In this document: piece after piece, positions 9,001-15,415 of the stretch
How the letters are laid out: every line of letters begins with the position of its first letter
Numbering within the stretch: position 1 is the stretch's first letter
Source: Candidatus Gastranaerophilales bacterium
GTDB taxonomy: Bacteria; Cyanobacteriota; Vampirovibrionia; Gastranaerophilales; Gastranaerophilaceae
DNA: 64,000 nt
Assembly: GCA_944323145.1 (NCBI GenBank)
Contig: CALURJ010000002.1
Coordinates: 103,397 to 167,396, forward strand
Direction of reading: 5' to 3'
Made by a program: the position numbers and the translations under genes
The notes under the pieces: generated by a model
What the model was told of the DNA's origin: nothing
What the model saw: only the letters and a program-made list of their open reading frames with translations
The model's database searches: none

Positions 9001-9944
9001 AGGAGTTCATTGATTTTGCAGACGGCAGTTTCTATCATGGATGCTCTCTTTGATGGCGACTGAATAGAAAAATTTCGTAAAGTGCCGGTTTCCACTCCGG
9101 TAATATTAGAAAATAAAGTTTCTGCGTCAATGGAAAGTTTATTTGTTGATTGAATTTTTTCTGCTTTTTGTTTAAATAATTCCTCAAATTTCCACACTGC
9201 AGTTTTGTCTGCACTTAAATACCCTGCCCTGCTTGCTCCTTTTTCGTCAAATCCGATAAACACATCTTTTAACTGCGGAGCTAAGTGTGAAATAAAATCA
9301 AAACATACAGGAGTGATTTCATCACCGTCATCCAATATAAGATATTTTATTTTTTTGAAGTAGTTTGTGTTTTTATAAATATAATTAAAAACAAGAGTTT
9401 GTCTGAGGTAATCGAAATCTCTAAGAGCGAGAGTGTCAGCAAGCAGTTTTTTTAATGTTTTTTTTGCATCATCCGCAAAACTTTCACCTAAAACGCGTGA
9501 GCGCCATTCAACTTCTTCATCGGATAAATTGTTTTGTACAATTAGAGAATATCTTCTGAACAGCTGATGTAAAAGTGACTTTTTTGAATTGTAACCTTTA
9601 AAAGGTATTTCTTTCAAAATATCTTTTAAAAGAAATTGCGATACTTCTAAACCTGTCATATTAGGAAGGATTGACGGCTTGTTGAAAGGATTAATATTCT
9701 CAACAAAAGCCCAGTTATCGTTAATTGTGTTATAAACAAGAGAAAAGAATGAATGTACGTTTAATTTCTCTATAGAATCAATTTTTAATAATTCTAAAGT
9801 TTTGTTTATGAAGTTTTGTTTAAGGTTTGAATTTTGAACAAGAACCAAAATTTCAGAAGAACTTATGCCGGTATTTAAAAGATTTGCATAGCTTTTTATC
9901 AGAAAATCAGTCTTATTAGTGGATAAATCACCCGAAATTAACAT
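6081..9944 (-). CDS. Two-part SF1 helicase: AddB-like inactive half fused to active UvrD-type motor
   Basis: 1287 aa. The C-terminal half (from about residue 640) is a complete UvrD/RecB-type motor: Walker A AVPGAGKTT (about 655), STIHGLALRIL, Walker B with DEAQ (about 842), GDINQAITT, MTMHKSKGDEFDYVF, and LYVAITRAKKH (about 1240). The N-terminal half looks like a second helicase fold that has lost its motifs: GDLSTNKTDF in place of Walker A and LILDDGDE (about 200) in place of Walker B, as in inactivated AddB. A PD-(D/E)XK Fe-S nuclease follows in an overlapping gene. This suggests a repair helicase-nuclease with AddAB/RecBCD-like logic but a different gene partition. A strong GGAG precedes the ATG, and an extended -10 (TGATACAAT, reverse strand, 9965-9973) lies just upstream. 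Confidence 0.85.
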   Translation of the reverse strand: MLISGDLSTNKTDFLIKSYANLLNTGISSSEILVLVQNSNLKQNFINKTLELLKIDSIEKLNVHSFFSLVYNTINDNWAFVENINPFNKPSILPNMTGLEVSQFLLKDILKEIPFKGYNSKKSLLHQLFRRYSLIVQNNLSDEEVEWRSRVLGESFADDAKKTLKKLLADTLALRDFDYLRQTLVFNYIYKNTNYFKKIKYLILDDGDEITPVCFDFISHLAPQLKDVFIGFDEKGASRAGYLSADKTAVWKFEELFKQKAEKIQSTNKLSIDAETLFSNITGVETGTLRNFSIQSPSKRASMIETAVCKINELLEKNIKPSDISIITPVVDDMLKFSLNENLRPNLLFLSGSEKLIQNRLVKSVLTILKINSGFKVTEFELRVVLSEFLGIPVKYCKDILENFEQNNELIPFEFNLEEYTGRYKKFKDLIEVLKSSKSKLSEKVYDIYNELARFYYVNSVEMNKFNFFIKQLQDFENVLGKEFENRQEDIITQIENSIIAENPYSTLEISDNDIVISTPQKIIDNQIKTKYQFWLDISSDEWIKSDTGPLYNAWVFQRGWAKDEYTIDDNIQLSKDKTARILRKLTLCASEHVYTYSSLFDGNGIENFGGIEEYIKVEEIKEQVRNDAGAFKIIPRDDQKPVLEYEHGQMAISAVPGAGKTTILLALILKLLDKGINPENIFVMTYMESAARNFRDRIKNIRQNSSQIPNISTIHGLALRILKENGNYERLGLSSDFEICDDTQRTRIIREISTKLKLKKSETDEFDRGISVFKIGNGQFNNPTDNKIQKFQTFFDEYQRVLRESNLIDYDDMLTSSVKLLEENADIREYYQDICHYIIEDEAQDSSSIQQRLINLLSGKHKNLIRCGDINQAITTTFSNADVEGFRKFIQESTDVSMDCSQRCTKDVWTLANNLVKWAEQRQETKNAFYKIFMHPVEGKNPLSENALHSIIFEKPLEERNYILKEIKSALSKDEKCTIGILLRNNYQVAQWMNFINNSGLKTITRSESLEQKSIFKTIFAIMQMIIHPFDNNIIADNYEILAEMGFYKQRLGLEIREFENPFIQTNCDDIENPYLTQFYWDLTYWLSFPHLTPDELAIKIGLHYFSSEIEKSNVYLISTLIKRLSINYKEFPILVERLGELAKKPSLSGFKFFSEEEESSKEYIAGKVQVMTMHKSKGDEFDYVFIPEMSEKNLTIDFEQIKLKSSDFMENLKRLNTDYKPKTEFDMKQELVSENLRLLYVAITRAKKHLYFTTSRKVKSFEKIIEQEPNLIFSEILDCTEVYDE

Positions 9945-10015
9945 TCATACTCCTTACAAAAATAATTGTATCATGAACAATAAAAAAATTATTTTGTCCT
10001 CATCCTAACGAACTA

Positions 10016-10044
10016 TTGCATTTTTTTTTACATTCTACTATTAT
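10016..10044 (+). promoter_or_regulatory. Promoter of the winged-helix gene
   Basis: TTGCAT (10016-10021), a 17-base spacer, TATTAT (10039-10044). It is in the divergent gap upstream of the 10096 gene. Confidence 0.6.
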
Positions 10045-10095
10045 ATAAGCATAAACGGAGATGTAAGATATACAAGTAAATGCATGGAGGTTAGT

Positions 10096-10302
10096 ATGCA
10101 AGAATTACAAGAACAAATCGGACAATCAGCAGGTCAAATCTACAACTATTTGAACAATAACGGAGAATCTTCATTCTCTAAAATGAAAAAAGAATTAGAC
10201 CTTAAAGGAAACTTCGCAGATTTAGGTCTTGGCTGGTTGGCTAGAGAAGACAAAGTTGAAATTTCTAAAAAAGGAACTTCAGTAAGTGTAAGACTTAAAT
10301 AG
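10096..10302 (+). CDS. Small winged helix-turn-helix protein (DUF2582 / PF10771-like)
   Basis: 68 aa from ATG 10096, chosen because GGAGG at 10086-10090 is 5 bases upstream; an in-frame ATG at 10084 overlaps that site. The pattern IGQSAGQIYNYLNNNGESS, then KMKKELDLKG, then LGLGWLAREDKV matches the short winged-helix family best known from Bacteroidetes. Such proteins are probably DNA-binding; their targets are unknown. It is a single-gene transcript with its own promoter and two tandem terminators, and is divergent from the helicase gene. Confidence 0.75.
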   Translation: MQELQEQIGQSAGQIYNYLNNNGESSFSKMKKELDLKGNFADLGLGWLAREDKVEISKKGTSVSVRLK

Positions 10303-10331
10303 TAATTAATTTTACGTAAACAAGACATTTT

Positions 10332-10361
10332 AAAAAAGCTCCCATTTCGGGAGCTTTTTTA
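10332..10361 (+). terminator. Terminator of the winged-helix gene
   Basis: AGCTCCC (10337-10343) and GGGAGCT (10349-10355) with flanking A and T runs. Confidence 0.85.
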
Positions 10362-10374
10362 ATGTATATAAAAA

Positions 10375-10406
10375 TAAAAAGAGCTTCTAATAAATCAGAA
10401 GCTTTT
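10375..10406 (+). terminator. Second tandem terminator-like hairpin
   Basis: AGCTTCT (10382-10388) and AGAAGCT (10397-10403) followed by TTT. The short T-run makes it weaker than the first. Confidence 0.5.
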
Positions 10407-10574
10407 AAAATTTTAGTGATTTCTCGTGTAAAAGGTTAGTAGGTAGAAAGTGTAGTAGGTAGTGTGAAAATTTATTAATTATTGCTTTTGCAATTTATTT
10501 ATCTCTTATATATTAATAAAGTATTTCTAGAGTATATAATTGCGTTATATTTGATATATTTTAACAAAACTTTA

Positions 10575-10968
10575 CATAATAAATATTATAGGAAATATAA
10601 TTTACCCTCTCCTTGGAGAGGGATTAAGGGAGAGGGTTTATTTTATATGCGGGAACTCTGCGTCCCCGCACCCCGCACCAAATGTTCTTTTTCTTTGTTG
10701 CGATGCAAAGAAAAAGAACATTGGATAAGAAAAAGAAACACGCAAATCGTTTAATCTGCACTAAATTCAACCCGTGCGGATGAATTCGCTATATCTTTCC
10801 GTCATTCCGAACTCGTTTCGGAATCTCTTTCCCGCTCAAACAGCATCCGCTTTGTTATTGTTTCATTAAGTGCAGATTATTATATTTTTTCGTGCGCATT
10901 TGCGCACCGTTATGACTTAACGTCTTATCGTCTTAACGACTTATTAACTTCTAATAATATTTATTATG
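10575..10968. repeat. Repeat island A, bounded by 15-bp inverted repeats
   Basis: CATAATAAATATTAT (10575-10589) is the exact reverse complement of 10954-10968. Nested inside are a C-rich module (10605-10675, with ACCCTCTCC and TGCGTCCCCGC), a 17-bp perfect hairpin (10681-10722), an inverted pair TAATCTGCACT (10752-10762 and 10869-10879), an inner GCGGATG/CATCCGC pair, and a CATTCCGAACTCGTTTCGGAA palindrome-type repeat. The C-rich module and hairpin reappear, inverted, in island C. Confidence 0.7.
10681..10722. repeat. Hairpin module shared with island C
   Basis: A 17-bp perfect stem (10681-10697 with 10706-10722) and loop TTGCGATG. Copy two (60055-60096) has a different but equally perfect stem and the reverse-complement loop CATCGCAA. 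Confidence 0.75.
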
Positions 10969-11011
10969 CTATTTTTGTTTTATAATAAAAGAATAAAAAA
11001 GGATTTATGAT

Positions 11012-11494
11012 ATGAAAATAGCGATTTATCCGGGTAGTTTTGACCCGATTACAAAAGGACATTTGGATATATTAAAAACAGCAGCCGGAATTTTTGATAA
11101 AGTTATTATTGCTGTTGCAAGAAATTCTGAAAAACACGGTTTTCTGCCTGTTGATGTAAGAGTAAAACTTATAAAAGAAAGTGTAAAAGATTTAGATAAT
11201 GTAGAAGTGGATTTTTTTGAAGGGCTTACAATCAACTATGCCCGTCAAAAAGGTGCAACCGTTTTGATAAGAGGTTTGCGTGCTGTATCTGATTTTGAGT
11301 ATGAAATGCAGCTTTCTCAGGCTAACAGCGCTCTTGCAGATGAGGTAAAAACGGTATTTTTAACAACAAAACCAAAATACAACTTTATTTCTTCTAGTAC
11401 GATTAAAGAAATTTTTTTGAATAAGGGGGATATTTCTAAATTTGTTCCCGAGCCTGTATTTAATTATTTAGATAAGGAATATGAAAATGTCTGA
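11012..11494 (+). CDS. coaD: Phosphopantetheine adenylyltransferase
   Basis: 160 aa, normal length. It adenylates 4'-phosphopantetheine in CoA synthesis. The nucleotidyltransferase motif is YPGSFDPITKGHLD (TxGH), with IRGLRAVSDFEYE and the SSSTIKE end motif. AAAGGA precedes the ATG. The last 14 bp overlap the next gene, indicating coupling. It complements panB and panC at the start of the window. Confidence 0.95.
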   Translation: MKIAIYPGSFDPITKGHLDILKTAAGIFDKVIIAVARNSEKHGFLPVDVRVKLIKESVKDLDNVEVDFFEGLTINYARQKGATVLIRGLRAVSDFEYEMQLSQANSALADEVKTVFLTTKPKYNFISSSTIKEIFLNKGDISKFVPEPVFNYLDKEYENV

Positions 11495-11813
11495 ATTAAA
11501 ATCGATAGATTATATAAATCAAATTAATAATATAATACATTCAAATAAAAGATTGGCATGTTATGTATTTGTCAAAAAATATGAAATAGAAGAACGTATT
11601 GATAAAATATATTCATCAGTGCCGGTTGAAATTATGGAAGCTAAGGCTTTGGGCAATAAACCTGGATTCGGTGAAGGTTTGTACAACGAATTGAAAAATT
11701 TTGAAATATATTTGGATGATAGTTTAAAGATATTTAATTTTTGTATTCTGAATATTAATAAAACCGAACAATTACTTAAAAAAATTGCGGGAAATATCTC
11801 CTCAGGCGCATAA
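11481..11813 (+). CDS. Small protein related to the N-terminus of the next gene product
   Basis: 110 aa. The segment EERIDKIYSSVPVEIMEAKAL aligns closely with ETLIDRIYASLPVEVQEARAF in the 11924 product, so the two are paralogues; this one lacks the long coiled coil. ATG 11481 overlaps coaD by 14 bp; a second ATG at 11487 is equally possible. The family is not characterised. Linkage to a DivIVA/ATP-synthase-b-like coiled-coil gene suggests a structural or membrane-associated role, which is only an inference. Confidence 0.65.
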   Translation: MKMSELKSIDYINQINNIIHSNKRLACYVFVKKYEIEERIDKIYSSVPVEIMEAKALGNKPGFGEGLYNELKNFEIYLDDSLKIFNFCILNINKTEQLLKKIAGNISSGA

Positions 11814-11865
11814 TGAATTACTTGTACAAAAGTTAACATATATAAATTTAAAGTTAAAAATATAT

Positions 11866-11894
11866 TTGACAATTAAAATACGCTTATGTAGAAT
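11866..11894 (+). promoter_or_regulatory. Consensus-like sigma70 promoter
   Basis: TTGACA (11866-11871), a 17-base spacer, TAGAAT (11889-11894). It is the closest to consensus in the window and drives the 11924 gene. Confidence 0.75.
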
Positions 11895-11923
11895 ATAATT
11901 ATATTTAAGTGAAAGGTATATGT

Positions 11924-12538
11924 GTGACAACAATGCAGCAAAATAACGGTGTATATGACTTATTGAAAATGTTGGAAATTTCTTTGGAGGAAGGTTTTCC
12001 TATCGTTCCTAGAAAATTCACTGTTGTAAAAACCAAAGAAATTGAAACATTAATTGATAGAATTTATGCTTCATTGCCTGTAGAAGTTCAGGAGGCAAGA
12101 GCATTTTTAAGACGCAGAGATGAATTACAGCTGGAAGCTCAGCAGAAAGCTGAAAAAATTGTTAAAGATGCTCAGATGGAAGCAGATAGAAAATTGTCAG
12201 AGGCTGATTTTATAAAAGCTCTGGAAAGAGAAGGAATAAGAATAAGAACTCAGGTTCAGGAAGAATGCGAAGAAATTAAACGCAAAGCATTGGAAGAAGC
12301 TGATAATATCAGAGCTCAAGCAACGGAAGATGCGATGAAAACAAAAGAAGGTGCGGAACTTTATGCTGAACAGGTTTTGACAAATCTTGAAAAAAATCTT
12401 ACACAGCAGCAGCAAATTGTAAAAAACGGTCAGGTTTATATGGAAAAACTTCGTTCGGAATCTTTTAGAGGTTATGATATGCCGTCACCTTATTCCTCCG
12501 AAAGAGTTTCTTCGAGTTCGGATTTTACAATTAATTAA
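11924..12538 (+). CDS. Coiled-coil protein, DivIVA / ATP-synthase-b-like
   Basis: 204 aa from GTG 11924, preferred because AAAGG (11912-11916) is 7 bases upstream; GTG 11909 and ATG 11933 are alternatives. The N-terminal domain (about 10-60) carries the IDRIYASLPVEVQEARAFL motif shared with the preceding gene. Residues about 65-160 form a long charged coiled coil (AQQKAEKIVKDAQMEADRKL and repeats of EEADNIRAQA type), and the tail is Ser-rich. Its place after coaD resembles an arrangement I associate with cyanobacteria, where DivIVA-like coiled-coil proteins are common. Function unproven. It has its own promoter and terminator. Confidence 0.65.
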   Translation: MTTMQQNNGVYDLLKMLEISLEEGFPIVPRKFTVVKTKEIETLIDRIYASLPVEVQEARAFLRRRDELQLEAQQKAEKIVKDAQMEADRKLSEADFIKALEREGIRIRTQVQEECEEIKRKALEEADNIRAQATEDAMKTKEGAELYAEQVLTNLEKNLTQQQQIVKNGQVYMEKLRSESFRGYDMPSPYSSERVSSSSDFTIN

Positions 12539-12554
12539 AAAACAGGTTTTAATC

Positions 12555-12590
12555 AAAAAAACAATCGGTTATATTAGCCGGTTGTTTTTG
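12555..12590 (+). terminator. Terminator of the coiled-coil gene
   Basis: ACAATCGGTTA (12561-12571) pairs with TAGCCGGTTGT (12575-12585) with two G-U pairs, then TTTT. Confidence 0.8.
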
Positions 12591-12622
12591 TTATATTAGC
12601 TTATTGTTTGTTAACAAAACGT

Positions 12623-12650
12623 TTGCAATTTATTTTGTTTGTTTTATTAT
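12623..12650 (+). promoter_or_regulatory. Candidate promoter of the rpmG-tRNA-secE-nusG region
   Basis: TTGCAA (12623-12628), 16 bases, TATTAT (12645-12650). A terminator-like hairpin sits only 23 bases downstream, so the transcript may be attenuated. Confidence 0.5.
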
Positions 12651-12673
12651 GTTAACATAAGCCGATTTAATTA

Positions 12674-12701
12674 GAATGTGAGTGATATCACATTCTTTTT
12701 T
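12674..12701 (+). terminator. Leader hairpin/attenuator before rpmG
   Basis: GAATGTGA (12674-12681) and TCACATTC (12688-12695) followed by six T. It lies between the promoter and rpmG, so it is either an attenuator or a second terminator for the upstream gene. Confidence 0.6.
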
Positions 12702-12771
12702 AAAGCGGAACGGGCGGTAAAAAGCGGTCTGTAAGATGAATAATTAATCAATTGAAAAGGAAATAAAAACA

Positions 12772-12939
12772 ATGGGTATCAAAGGAAAAAACGACAGAAT
12801 GGTAGTTCTTGCTTGTGAAGATTGTAAAGAAAGAAACTACACAACAACAAAAAACAAAAAAAACATTAAAGAAAGACTTGAGTTGAGCAAATACTGCCCG
12901 ACTTGCAAAAAACACACCAACCACAAGGAAACAAAATAG
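12772..12939 (+). CDS. rpmG: 50S ribosomal protein L33
   Basis: 55 aa. Begins [19 protein letters not shown] and has the zinc-binding pairs CEDC and CPTC of the Cys-containing L33 form, with TTTKNKKN between them. AAAAGG precedes the ATG. L33 next to a tRNA, secE and nusG is the classical bacterial order, which confirms the call. Confidence 0.95.
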   Translation: MGIKGKNDRMVVLACEDCKERNYTTTKNKKNIKERLELSKYCPTCKKHTNHKETK

Positions 12940-13026
12940 ATGCAAAGAAGCTAAGAGGCGAAGAGGTTGAGTCTTTATCTTAAATAGCTTTGCATCTTTG
13001 CCTCTATTCATCTTAGCATCTGATTT
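12940..13026. repeat. Imperfect palindrome between rpmG and tRNA-Trp
   Basis: AGATGCAAAGAAGCTAAGAG near the left edge is approximately mirrored by CTCTATTCATCTTAGCATCT at the right edge, with two internal GCAAAG/CTTTGC-type matches. It resembles an intergenic hairpin element. The pairing has several mismatches. Confidence 0.4.
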
Positions 13027-13099
13027 GCGTCCTTAGTTCAGTTGGTAGAACGTCGGTCTCCAAAACCGGATGTCGAGGGTTCGAGTCCTTCAGGGCGCG
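13027..13099 (+). tRNA. trnW: tRNA-Trp (anticodon CCA)
   Basis: 73 nt cloverleaf. Acceptor GCGTCCT pairs with AGGGCGC (13092-13098) and the discriminator is G as expected for bacterial tRNA-Trp. The anticodon loop is CTCCAAA with anticodon CCA, and the T-loop is GGTTCGAGTCC. CCA is not encoded. It sits between rpmG and secE. Confidence 0.95.
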
Positions 13100-13127
13100 A
13101 TTTATAAAGTTATAAGGGAACAAAAAT

Positions 13128-13352
13128 ATGATAGGTTCAGAAAATTCAACACCGGCATGGTTAGAAAGTACAACAAATTCAGTCAAAACATACTTCAGAG
13201 GCGTAAGAACCGAATGGGGCAAAATCAGCTGGCCTGAAAAACGTCAGGTTGTTACGGAAACTGTTTTTGTTATTGTTATCGTATTTGTTTTCACTGTTGC
13301 AGTATATTTGATGGATGTAATTTTTAAAGGTTTGCTAGGATTAATTAAATAG
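13128..13352 (+). CDS. secE: Preprotein translocase subunit SecE
   Basis: 74 aa, the short single-membrane-span form. The amphipathic helix with RGVRTEWGKISWPEKRQV is diagnostic and is followed by one TM helix (about 44-66). It stabilises SecY in the Sec channel. AAGGGA precedes the ATG. nusG follows after 28 bp. Confidence 0.95.
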   Translation: MIGSENSTPAWLESTTNSVKTYFRGVRTEWGKISWPEKRQVVTETVFVIVIVFVFTVAVYLMDVIFKGLLGLIK

Positions 13353-13380
13353 TCCGGTTTACAAAACATAAAGGTGGCTT

Positions 13381-14019
13381 ATGACTAAAAAAGAAAAATC
13401 AATGGAAGAACAGCTTAATGAAGATAAAGCTCAGGAAGCTTTAGAAGCTAAAGCGCAAGAAGAAGCAGAAGCTGAAAAAAAAGAAGCTAAGAAAAATCAA
13501 AAACGCTGGTACATTGTTCATACATATTCAGGGTATGAAAATAAAGTAAAGGTAAACCTTGAAAAACGTATCGAATATATGAACATGGGCGATAAAATAT
13601 TCAGAATTGAAGTTCCTCAAAAGACTGTTACCCAGATGAAGGGCGGTAAAAAACAAGAACGTGAAGAAAAAATCTTCCCCGGATATGTTCTTGTTGAAAT
13701 GATAATGGACGAAGACAGCTGGTATGTTGTAAGACACACTTCAGGCGTTACCAAATTTGTTGGTTCTGCCAAAAAACCGATACCTGCTAGGGATAGCGAA
13801 ATTAAGAAGATTATTAACCGTTCATCATCTACTCAACAAAAAATTGAACTTGATGTTAAAGCAGGCGACAAGGTCAGAATTACATCAGGACCATTCGCAG
13901 ACTTTATCGCAGATATTATCGAAGTTTATCCTGATAAATCAAAACTTCGTGCAAATGTTTCAATCTTTGGACGTGAAACTCCGGTTGAACTTGAATACAA
14001 ACAAATTAACAAATTATAA
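13381..14019 (+). CDS. nusG: Transcription termination/antitermination protein NusG
   Basis: 212 aa. An acidic/Lys-rich N-terminal extension of about 38 residues precedes the NGN domain (RWYIVHTYSGYENKV, IFPGYVLVEM, GVTKFVG). A KOW domain follows at the end (AGDKVRITSGPFADFIADI). NusG binds RNA polymerase and links it to Rho or ribosomes. The N-terminal extension is longer than in E. coli and is low-complexity. A structured spacer separates it from rplK. Confidence 0.96.
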   Translation: MTKKEKSMEEQLNEDKAQEALEAKAQEEAEAEKKEAKKNQKRWYIVHTYSGYENKVKVNLEKRIEYMNMGDKIFRIEVPQKTVTQMKGGKKQEREEKIFPGYVLVEMIMDEDSWYVVRHTSGVTKFVGSAKKPIPARDSEIKKIINRSSSTQQKIELDVKAGDKVRITSGPFADFIADIIEVYPDKSKLRANVSIFGRETPVELEYKQINKL

Positions 14020-14040
14020 TAAATAAATAGTACAAAGAAT

Positions 14041-14086
14041 GTGGAAGGACCCTCCATATAGCAAATACGGAGACCGTTAGTACCAC
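14041..14086 (+). promoter_or_regulatory. Structured leader motif upstream of rplK
   Basis: GTGGAAGGAC (14041-14050) and CCGTTAGTACCAC (14074-14086) are the constant edges. A CTCCATAT/ATACGGAG arm lies inside. The same edges recur before rplA with a shorter arm. It may be a ribosomal-protein (L1-type) autoregulatory site; that assignment is inference. Confidence 0.6.
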
Positions 14087-14100
14087 AAAAGGAGAACAAA

Positions 14101-14529
14101 ATGGCAAAAAAAGTAGTAGGAAAAATCAAGCTTCAAATTGAAGCAGGTAAAGCAAATCCGTCACCGCCGGTAGGCCCGGCTTTAGGTCAGCACGGTGTAA
14201 ATATCATGGATTTCTGCAAGCAATTCAATGCTAAAACAGAATCTCAAGCTGGATATATTATTCCGGTTGTAATTGATGTTTACGAAGACAGAAGTTTTTC
14301 TTTCATCGTAAAATCACCTCCGGCACCTGTTCTTATTAAGAAAGCATTAAACCTTCCTAAAGGTTCAGCTGTTCCTAATAAGGATAAAGTTGGTGAAATT
14401 ACACAAGCTCAGCTTGAAGAAATCGCTAAAATAAAAATGAATGACTTGAACGCAACATCTATGGAAGCAGCTGTGAACATGATTAAAGGTTCTTGCAGAG
14501 CTATGGGTGTTACAGTAAAAGAAGGTTAG
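14101..14529 (+). CDS. rplK: 50S ribosomal protein L11
   Basis: 142 aa, normal length. [36 protein letters not shown] is the classic N-terminus (Pro-rich thiostrepton-site domain), and the C-terminal rRNA-binding domain has MNDLNA and [12 protein letters not shown] precedes the ATG. A structured motif lies on both sides, before rplK and between rplK and rplA. Confidence 0.97.
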   Translation: MAKKVVGKIKLQIEAGKANPSPPVGPALGQHGVNIMDFCKQFNAKTESQAGYIIPVVIDVYEDRSFSFIVKSPPAPVLIKKALNLPKGSAVPNKDKVGEITQAQLEEIAKIKMNDLNATSMEAAVNMIKGSCRAMGVTVKEG

Positions 14530-14530
14530 A

Positions 14531-14558
14531 TGGAAGGACGTAAGTCCGTTATTACCAC
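14531..14558 (+). promoter_or_regulatory. Second copy of the structured motif, upstream of rplA
   Basis: TGGAAGGAC, then GTAA as a tetraloop, then GTCCGTTATTACCAC. GGAC pairs with GTCC and TGG with CCA, leaving an asymmetric internal loop. It starts one base after the rplK stop and is followed by the rplA ribosome site AAAGGA. Confidence 0.65.
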
Positions 14559-14575
14559 GAAAGGAATTAAAAATA

Positions 14576-15301
14576 ATGAGTAAATTAACTAAAAAACAGA
14601 AAAAAATGCAGGAAATGCTGGAAGGATTTGTTCAGCCGGCTTCTGCTGTTGATACAATTAAGAAATTAAAAGAAATTTCAAAAGAAGTTTCTAAATTCAA
14701 CGAAACAGTTGAATGCCACATGAGATTAGGTATTGATGTTCGTCAGGCTGATCAGCAAATCAGATCAACTGTTGTATTGCCCGCAGGTTTGGGTAAAACA
14801 GTTAAAGTTTGTGTAATTGCAAAAGGTGCTAAAGCTACAGAAGCTAAAGATGCCGGAGCTGATTATGCAGGCGCTGAAGAAATTATTGATAAAATTTCAG
14901 GCGGTTGGTTTGACTTTGATACATTGATTGCAACTCCTGATTGTATGGGTATGTTAGGTAAATTAGGACGTGTTTTAGGTCCTAAAGGTTTGATGCCTAA
15001 CCCGAAAACAGGAACTGTTACAATGGATGTAGCTAAAGCTGTTAAGGATGCTAAAGCAGGTAAAGTGGAATACAGAGCTGACAAACAGGGGATGATTCAC
15101 TGTCCTGTAGGTAAAATTGAATTCAGCGAAGAAGATTTATTGAAAAACTTTGCAACTTTAGCTGATGCAGTATTAAGATCAAAACCATCTTCTGCAAAAG
15201 GTACATTTGTAAAATCTGTTTACTTATCAACTACAATGGGCCCCGGTATCAAGTTAGATCCGAAAAACATTGCTGCAGAAGTTAAGGAATTAATTTCTTA
15301 A
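14576..15301 (+). CDS. rplA: 50S ribosomal protein L1
   Basis: 241 aa, slightly longer than E. coli L1 because of a short N-terminal extension. [21 protein letters not shown] and [19 protein letters not shown] are diagnostic. L1 forms the mobile stalk of the 50S subunit and in other bacteria represses its own operon by binding an mRNA mimic of its rRNA site. The gene ends the nusG-rplK-rplA unit with a strong terminator. Confidence 0.97.
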   Translation: MSKLTKKQKKMQEMLEGFVQPASAVDTIKKLKEISKEVSKFNETVECHMRLGIDVRQADQQIRSTVVLPAGLGKTVKVCVIAKGAKATEAKDAGADYAGAEEIIDKISGGWFDFDTLIATPDCMGMLGKLGRVLGPKGLMPNPKTGTVTMDVAKAVKDAKAGKVEYRADKQGMIHCPVGKIEFSEEDLLKNFATLADAVLRSKPSSAKGTFVKSVYLSTTMGPGIKLDPKNIAAEVKELIS

Positions 15302-15330
15302 TATTCAAAGTTAATAAATTTAAACAATTT

Positions 15331-15360
15331 AAAAAGAGCATCTTCAATAGATGCTCTTTT
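15331..15360 (+). terminator. Terminator after rplA
   Basis: AGAGCATCT (15335-15343) and AGATGCTCT (15349-15357), with A-run before and TTTT after. Confidence 0.85.
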
Positions 15361-15380
15361 CTTCTAATATTATTTAAAGC

Positions 15381-15409
15381 TTGTATTTCAGTTATATTTT
15401 ACTTATAAT
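15381..15409 (+). promoter_or_regulatory. kdsA promoter, predicting a leaderless mRNA
   Basis: TTGTAT (15381-15386), 17 bases, TATAAT (15404-15409). The expected start point is at or next to the ATG at 15416, and no ribosome site is present. Confidence 0.7.
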
Positions 15410-15415
15410 TTAGTT

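Larger units (their letters stand above)
10407..11011. other. Non-coding stretch before coaD containing island A
   Basis: No gene can be supported. It begins with short AGTAGGTAG-type direct repeats (about 10437-10466), then holds repeat island A (10575-10968), then a TATAAT (10981-10986) that is a candidate -10 for coaD. The 90-codon open frame at 10482 spans the repeats, has no ribosome site, and is not a gene. Confidence 0.7.

Noticed and set aside
10437..10466. Short AGTAGGTAG direct repeats as a minisatellite
   Set aside because: Only two or three imperfect units, with no associated feature.
10482..10754. 90-codon open frame in island A
   Set aside because: It runs across palindromes and the shared hairpin, with no ribosome site or recognisable domain.
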